From positions 434,001-498,000 of the forward strand of contig JAIWNF010000015.1 of the NCBI GenBank assembly GCA_025093555.1: a stretch of 64,000 nt of DNA, written 5' to 3'. This document shows positions 58,102 through 64,000 of the stretch, in pieces. A program made the position numbers and the translations under genes. The notes under the pieces are model-generated. The model was not told the origin of the DNA and did not search any database. It saw only the letters and a list, made by a program, of their open reading frames with translations. The first letter of the stretch is position 1. Each line of letters opens with the position of its first letter. The DNA is from Circinella umbellata. Lineage: Eukaryota; Mucoromycota; Mucoromycetes; Mucorales; Lichtheimiaceae.

Positions 58102-61100
58102 AACAAACTCATTTTACCAACGAAAGAAAAAGTTCAATACTTTCTCTTCACTTATTCAACTTACCCCTACTTCCTCCCAAAAATCCTTTTTATGTATCTT
58201 ATAATAATTATCACTTCCCTTTCTTTTTATATCTCATCTGTACATACGGCCAATGTTGTATAAAAACAGCCATCACATAAATATTATTTATATCATTTTT
58301 TCTTTGCATTATTATTTCTATTGTTTACTATTATATTTATATTTATTAAAGCTTAAAGTTTGAGCTCTCTCAAAAAAAATATTTTATTGTATGATATGTA
58401 TCAAATGTTAAGGGTGTAACTATTTTTGGGAATTTAGAACTTCTATTTGTTATTTCATCTTTGTGCATTTATAATATTCAAAGAAGCATTATATGTATAC
58501 ATTGAGATATATATGTAACACCATAGAAACAATTACAGAATATAGAATATATGATATAGAAGGTTATTTTTACTACTGTTTTTCTATACTTCCCTCTACT
58601 TCTCAGCTTTAAATTCACGATACGTACCCATGGAAAGTTAAAAACATTGTAGACCATCAACCCCAGACCCTGTATGACATGACATCAACGTGTCCTTGTA
58701 TTCATGCAATAGTACATCCAAGTTAATCTTCAATGTATCAATACAACAAGTAAATATAAATTTATAACAATGACTTATTGACACTGGCTTAGAAATTCGC
58801 AATGGAGGAAGTGTAAAAGGAGTTTGAATAGACTGAAGGGTGGAGTTATCATATCACTAGGTAAAAAATTTTGTATTTATTAAATGGCCGTTTCCCTGCG
58901 GTACATTGTGAAAGAACCAATATAAATCCATATTAAAAATAAGAGAAGAAAAACACCTCGAATGGAAAAAAGATAAAGTTAGTGAAAAAGCATATTAATA
59001 TGATGGCAAGAAAGATAATATATATGGGAAGAGATTATTATACAATAAATGATACAATATTTCTCTAAATAATTTGGTAGTTCGAAGAATGGGGGGGGGT
59101 GACTTATTAAAAATATATATAATACTACTGCCGAAAATCACAATAAAGAGAATTTTATACAGACATTCATGTTTTGTAACACTCTTACGATCGCAGCTAA
59201 AGCAAGTTGGAATAATAGAATATGCTGTCAAGTATTAGTAGTTTTCGCTTTTGTTGCGTCCAATCAAAGTTAATACAGTAATCGATTACATTTTGTGGAG
59301 GAATGAATATGGACTGTCAAGACCTACAAGTGCTAATTTTTTGAATATATTTATTATCTTGGATTGTTTATATGAGTATTCTCTATATATTCTTGCATTA
59401 CTAAACGTTAAATAGTACGTAATTTTTTTTAATAAAAAGTTTGCTTTAGGTATGTTGCTATCAACCTTTCTAAATTATTAACAATATAGGTAGTTACTAT
59501 AAAAAAAAGCTCTACAGATATTACGTATGATACGTATAATGTTTTTTGCTTACTTTTGCTAATTGTATAAATAGTCCCTTGAATCCGTCGTACGTACTTT
59601 TACGAGTAGTGAGAAAAAAAAGCAAAGCGTATACACCATCTATGCAATGCCGGTAATTTTTGGAATTTTATTCAGCAGTGAAATTTTTTTGTCCCTGAAA
59701 AAAAAAATCAATTCAAGATACCCAATCCTGAAATAATGAAAAGCTCATCAATTGGTTGATTTCATAATATCATTCCACTGTACGTCGAGTATTTTCTGCT
59801 GTGTAAAAAAAAAAGGATTTTTTGTGTGTGAGAAAAAAAAACCACATGGCTTTTTGCCGATTTTAAGGATTTATAACTAACTTTTATAGTTAATGCCTCA
59901 ACAAACAAATAATGAATAAGGCATACTCTTCTCTGTATCGTTAAATCATTTGCCAACATAATTATTCAAAGATATATCATAATACATGGTATCAATAATA
60001 ACGCGTTTCAATTACTAAAGAAAACATTTTTAATTATGTTCCATGTGAAAAGAATAACTATAAAGATATCATGGCCCAAGAATTTTCTCATGAGATTATC
60101 AAAAAAGATGTCATGGGAATCGGATTGAAACTGGTCAAGAATTGAATAGTTGTCTGTGATAATAACGTGCAGCGATTTATGACAAGAAATCATGATTAAA
60201 CTGATAATAATAGCGTATATTATAGAATAATTTATCTACTTGGAAGGAGAGATTTTTTCCGCCTTCCGTAAAAATGGATATCTATCTTATTTGATTTCAC
60301 CTACTTGTACACTAACCTTTCTTGCATTATTTGTTTATTCTATAAAATTTATAGCTTTTTATTTGTAGAATACGTACGTAGCAACAAGGAAAGATACGAT
60401 GGTCACATCTATTTATTATCATGGGCCTTTACGTAATAAAAATTAGACAACATTCATCGATGGAATTACATCCATTAGCAAAGCTTCATGTAACTGATGG
60501 ATTACTTTGGTACTGTAATCTGTTTAAATCCTTATTTTCTGATATAACGTCGATTGCTGTGATATACTAAGTCTATCACATCCTTGGTGTTGCCACAGAA
60601 AAGTTATCACCCACAAATTATTCAGTGCAGCAGAAGCAATCAATATTATATATACACTTGTGACAACATTGGGGTTGATTTCGTGGTTAATATTATCATA
60701 ATTTATTTCTTTAGACGAAACTGTACCTTCCCAGATGGTTAGCATCGTTGAGGGGGGTGGGAAGGTAATCCATGATATGCACTATCTTGGTCAAGAGGAT
60801 CCGGTCCTCCTTATGCAGTTCTCACATATGAGCTCCGCAAAAAAGAAAATTTTTGTTAAACACCATCACGCACCAAGTTCGTTGGATGATAGTAAATTGA
60901 TTCTATTAGAACAAGAATAGTACTTGGAAGTACATATTAACGCAGCTGATAAACTAAGTAAGGTATAGAAAAAACCCTGCCTGTTAAAGTATTTATTGTT
61001 TAAATGTATTTCGTGGTAGTCTGAATTCCTTTTGGATGAAAATTGAGTAGACAATGTAGTTCATGCAGCAAAGACTTTATGTTTTCGTTACGTAGAGATA

Positions 61101-63331
61101 AATTGAATTTGATGATTTAGACAGCAAGACACTTCGGTTGCTATGTATTTTAACTGAAAGATACAAAAACTGTCATCCATTATCTTGAAGTATACTATAT
61201 GTACAATAATGTACGATTTTGTTTTTCAGCCGCGAATAAGAAAGTGTATCATCGTTCGTAAAGTTTTCTTTTTGATCGAAGTCAGTGTACCTGTAACTTT
61301 TTATAAATCTAAACACTAATAATTATCAGCTTTTATAATGTAATAGTAGTATTGTCATCTGACATAGATTATGGCCTCAAGTAGTATCTACTCTGGCGGA
61401 AAATGGATCAATTTTTGATTGATGAGAATTTAATATAGAGCATAGTTTATTAAACTTGAATATGACAGCTACTGTAGTAATATTATTATTGATAATACAT
61501 ACAGTATGCTCTTATTAAACTGTCCGAAGCAGTTAAAGTTCGAACAATATAACCTTGATTAACTTAAATTGAAGCATGATGTGCTGGATATCAATCATTC
61601 AAAAAACAATATTCGACGTCATTTCTAATTTGACAGTGCGTACTATGAGAAATCAGTACAGTACTTCAGACTTAGTAGAGAATAGACCATAGTATTTTTT
61701 TTACATGACCAACTAACAATCTGATGAACATTTTCCAATGTTAAGATTGCTTCTTTTTTGTAATTGGTCGGATGGAACGGATGCTCGATAACCAGTACAG
61801 ATGTGCAAACCAGTTGATCTTTCGCTTTCGACCCCTTATTATAAAAAATGTATTAAATAGGAACAATCATGATTATCAAAGGCAACCGAGACAATAGTTG
61901 AGGCATTTATGTTGTTTTCAACATTATTTACGAAAGAGTATTGTCGCTCGTAATACTGCCATATATATCTGTAAATATGACAATCTGGTTCTCATTGGCA
62001 TATGATCTGACTTTCCACCCGCTCTCATATGGTAGGGTTTGAATTTTAATCGACCCATATTTATTAATTCAAGTTTCCTGACTTTGACAGCCAAAACTAT
62101 AAAGAATGGAGATATTTTTTTAACGATAAACTTGACGATATCTGCTCTACGTTCAATTATTATGATTCCGATGAAAGCGTGATTTTTATTTTATTTAATC
62201 AATTACATAAAAGCTGTGTCGCACAATGTATACTACTCAAATTTTCAAAAAGAAAATTAGGCCACTTGTCATCGAGCCAGCGCTCCGGATGGTCTGGGGC
62301 CTCGTGGTTTTGTTCATTTTCATAATTACGTCGTCTGTTTTTTTTAAAAAAACCTATATTCGTTTTTCTTTTATTGTAAGAAGCGAAGAAACCAATACTT
62401 GAGAAACAACAAAAAAAAAGCAAAGGGAAAATGCAGGTGTTTTGTTTGTGTGCCACCTTGTCCTTTATAAAAGACAACATAAAATATGCATGTGTATTGA
62501 ATATGATCATCATCCATCTTTACCCCTTATTTAATTAAAGTGTATAATAGATTTATTAACATGGTCCATATCATTATTATTGCAAAAAAAAAAAATTACG
62601 ATAGGTTATACAACCACCAAGTACACTACTTTGTTGGAAACATAAAAAAAAAGACAGCCAGTTGAAATTGAGGGAATAGAATCTTAATAAGGTAAGGTGG
62701 GAAGTTGCTATCCTTTTGATTTTTATGCAGCTTGACCATATTTCAGATTCAGAATGAGTGAGAGTGCTTTAAAAAGCGTTCCATCATATTGGAAAGGTCA
62801 AAGCTCCTTCCTACACTTTTTTTTTTATCTAATTATTGATATTAAGTGGAAAAACTGGTTCCTCTTGGTTTTTTTTCTTGTTCTCCCCCAATAACCGTCC
62901 CCCTTTTTTTTATTTATTTTGGTTGCTCTCGGCAACAAATACAAAAACTTACGTTGCAAAGCAAAACCAAAAGAGGCATTTTTCATACTCCGTACTTGTT
63001 AGTGTGTGAAGTGTTGTTTCCATGGCAAATAACAATTAATGTATCAGATGACCCCTCTTTTCCATTCAATAGCAAAAAAGTAAATAATAATAATAATGTA
63101 TTAATAAAGAGAGAGAGAGAAAAAAAATTTTTTTTAAAAAAGACAAAAGGCAACAAAAGTGTTTTTTTTTTCTTTTTCTTTTTTTTTTTTCTCTTTACCT
63201 TTTTTCTGCATCTTCATTTACCCAACTTCATTTCGCCCCTTCACTTTTTTGAGGACTCCCTCGTCTCATCGCTCATCCATTCTCTATTTTCATTTTTGTA
63301 ATAACTTTCTGCATATAAAAAAAAATACATC
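58102..63331. other. 5-kb intergenic region
   Basis: No convincing gene was seen. Weak coding-like pieces are 60735-60920 (+) and the end of the frame at 62199-62513 (-), with NYENEQNHEAPDHPERWLDD; both are short and unsupported. A nine-G run lies at 59091-59099. The last 200 bp (63130-63331) are pyrimidine-rich with T runs, then an A-rich leader up to the elongation factor 3 start codon. Confidence 0.5.
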
Positions 63332-64000
63332 ATGCCAGCTACTGCTGTTCAACAACAAAATATCCCCAAGAGCGAACTTGAGACCAAGAAACTGACTGCT
63401 TTGGCTGTCAGTGGTTCTCCTAGCGAGGTTGAGACCAAGAAAGCAAAGGACATTTTTTCCAAGCTTACCTCCGCTTCCGATGCCGATCGCGAGTCTGTCG
63501 CCGAAGAACTCGCTGATTTTGTTAATTCTCATGGCGTCCAATCTCTAAAACAATTCAATGTTCTTGAGGCCATTACAAAGGACATTAGCAACAAGAAAAA
63601 TGCTGGTGCTCGTCAATCTGCTATTGCCGCTATCAAGGCCCTTTCCAACAAGAGCATTGATGGTCAAGTAGAGCCCTACATTTTACCATTTTTGAAGAAC
63701 CTTTTAGAACTTCAAGCCGAAAAACAAGCAGCTATTAAGAACGCCGCTGCTGATGCTGCCAAAAATCTCGTCCTCAAGGTTAATCCCAATGCTACCGCTC
63801 TTTTCATTCCTTACTTGCTTGAAGGTTTGGGTAACTCATGTAAATGGCAAACCAAGACTCTTTCCTTGTCTTTGCTTGATAGTTTGGTCAAGGCTAACCC
63901 CGAACAATTTGTGTGGGTAATCCCCGACGTTACTCCTGTCGTTTCCGATTGTATGTGGGATACAAAGGCTGATGTCAAGAAGGCCGCCACCTCTACCATG
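63332..64000 (+). CDS. TEF3: Translation elongation factor 3 (N-terminal 223 residues, cut by window edge)
   Basis: From the ATG at 63332 the frame stays open to the window end. After MPATAVQQQNIPKSELETKK and a short acidic linker come HEAT repeats: SVAEELADFVNSHG, KNAGARQSAIAAIKALSNK, VEPYILPFLKNLLELQAEKQ, CKWQTKTLSLSLLDSLVKAN, VIPDVTPVVSDCMWDTKADV. This is the N-terminal HEAT domain of fungal eEF3, an ABC ATPase that releases deacylated tRNA from the ribosomal E site. The ABC domains lie beyond the window. No intron is seen in this part. Codon bias is strong (AAG, GCC, CTT, GTC), as for an abundant protein, and the upstream pyrimidine tract fits a strong promoter. Confidence 0.95.
   Translation, partial: MPATAVQQQNIPKSELETKKLTALAVSGSPSEVETKKAKDIFSKLTSASDADRESVAEELADFVNSHGVQSLKQFNVLEAITKDISNKKNAGARQSAIAAIKALSNKSIDGQVEPYILPFLKNLLELQAEKQAAIKNAAADAAKNLVLKVNPNATALFIPYLLEGLGNSCKWQTKTLSLSLLDSLVKANPEQFVWVIPDVTPVVSDCMWDTKADVKKAATSTM

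Noticed and set aside
62199..62513. 104-codon minus-strand frame with NYENEQNHEAPDHPERWLDD
   Set aside because: Only the last third looks protein-like and there is no splice support or homologue I can name. It was left as unannotated spacer.
62846..63301. 151-codon frame upstream of elongation factor 3
   Set aside because: It consists largely of translated T and A runs in the promoter and leader of elongation factor 3, with no true start.

Overview
The window is nuclear DNA from a fungus, most likely an early-diverging one of the Mucoromycota, probably Mucorales. It is AT-rich. Genes are broken by many short introns with GTAAGT/GTATGT-type donors. The gene set includes fungal elongation factor 3, an SSD1-type RNB protein, a GPI-type chitin deacetylase, a PCL-type cyclin and a fungal-style ACR3 arsenite pump. 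A Twinkle-type mitochondrial primase-helicase and a KDZ transposase also fit this lineage. Intron-exon structures were built by hand from splice signals and checked for reading phase; none was confirmed by RNA.

Layout. 1-365 (-): start of a possible METTL25/RRNAD1-like methyltransferase, cut by the window edge. 735-2786 (-): secreted GH5 mannanase, 8 exons. 4603-7074 (-): Twinkle-like mitochondrial helicase. 7550-9799 (-): KDZ (Kyakuja-Dileera-Zisupton) transposase with open frames over eight exons. 9800-14560: transposon and gene debris, degenerate tandem repeats and a few coding-like fragments. 14898-15253 (-): small secretory-pathway membrane protein. 15736-20426 (-): SSD1 homologue. 21226-23794 (-): tRNA adenosine deaminase TAD1/ADAT1, divergent from a PCL-type cyclin (24093-25278, +). 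26355-28455 (-): chitin deacetylase. 28872-38829: a 10-kb stretch with no recognisable gene but with GC-rich palindromes, an inverted repeat and a tandem array. 38830-39375 (-): cytochrome c. 40-42 kb: decayed coding fragments and short repeats. 43108-44984 and 45530-47375 (+): tandem pair of serine beta-lactamase-fold proteins with identical intron positions. 47608-49336 (-): ACR3 with an unusual cysteine-repeat N-terminus, and a 318-bp element with 36-bp terminal inverted repeats just upstream. 51251-53271 (+): six-exon gene of unknown function. 56358-58101 (+): PiT/PHO-4 phosphate symporter. 63332-64000 (+): start of elongation factor 3.

Most genes are unrelated housekeeping or wall/transport functions and no operon-like logic is expected. 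The co-oriented SSD1, chitin deacetylase and cyclin genes touch cell wall and growth control, but this is probably chance proximity. The most unusual items are the doubled C-x5-C-x4-C repeat on ACR3, the inverted-repeat element in its upstream region, the intact zinc finger and TOPRIM residues of the fungal Twinkle, the frame-intact but 3'-short KDZ gene, and the 10-kb gene desert with GGCGCGCC palindromes.
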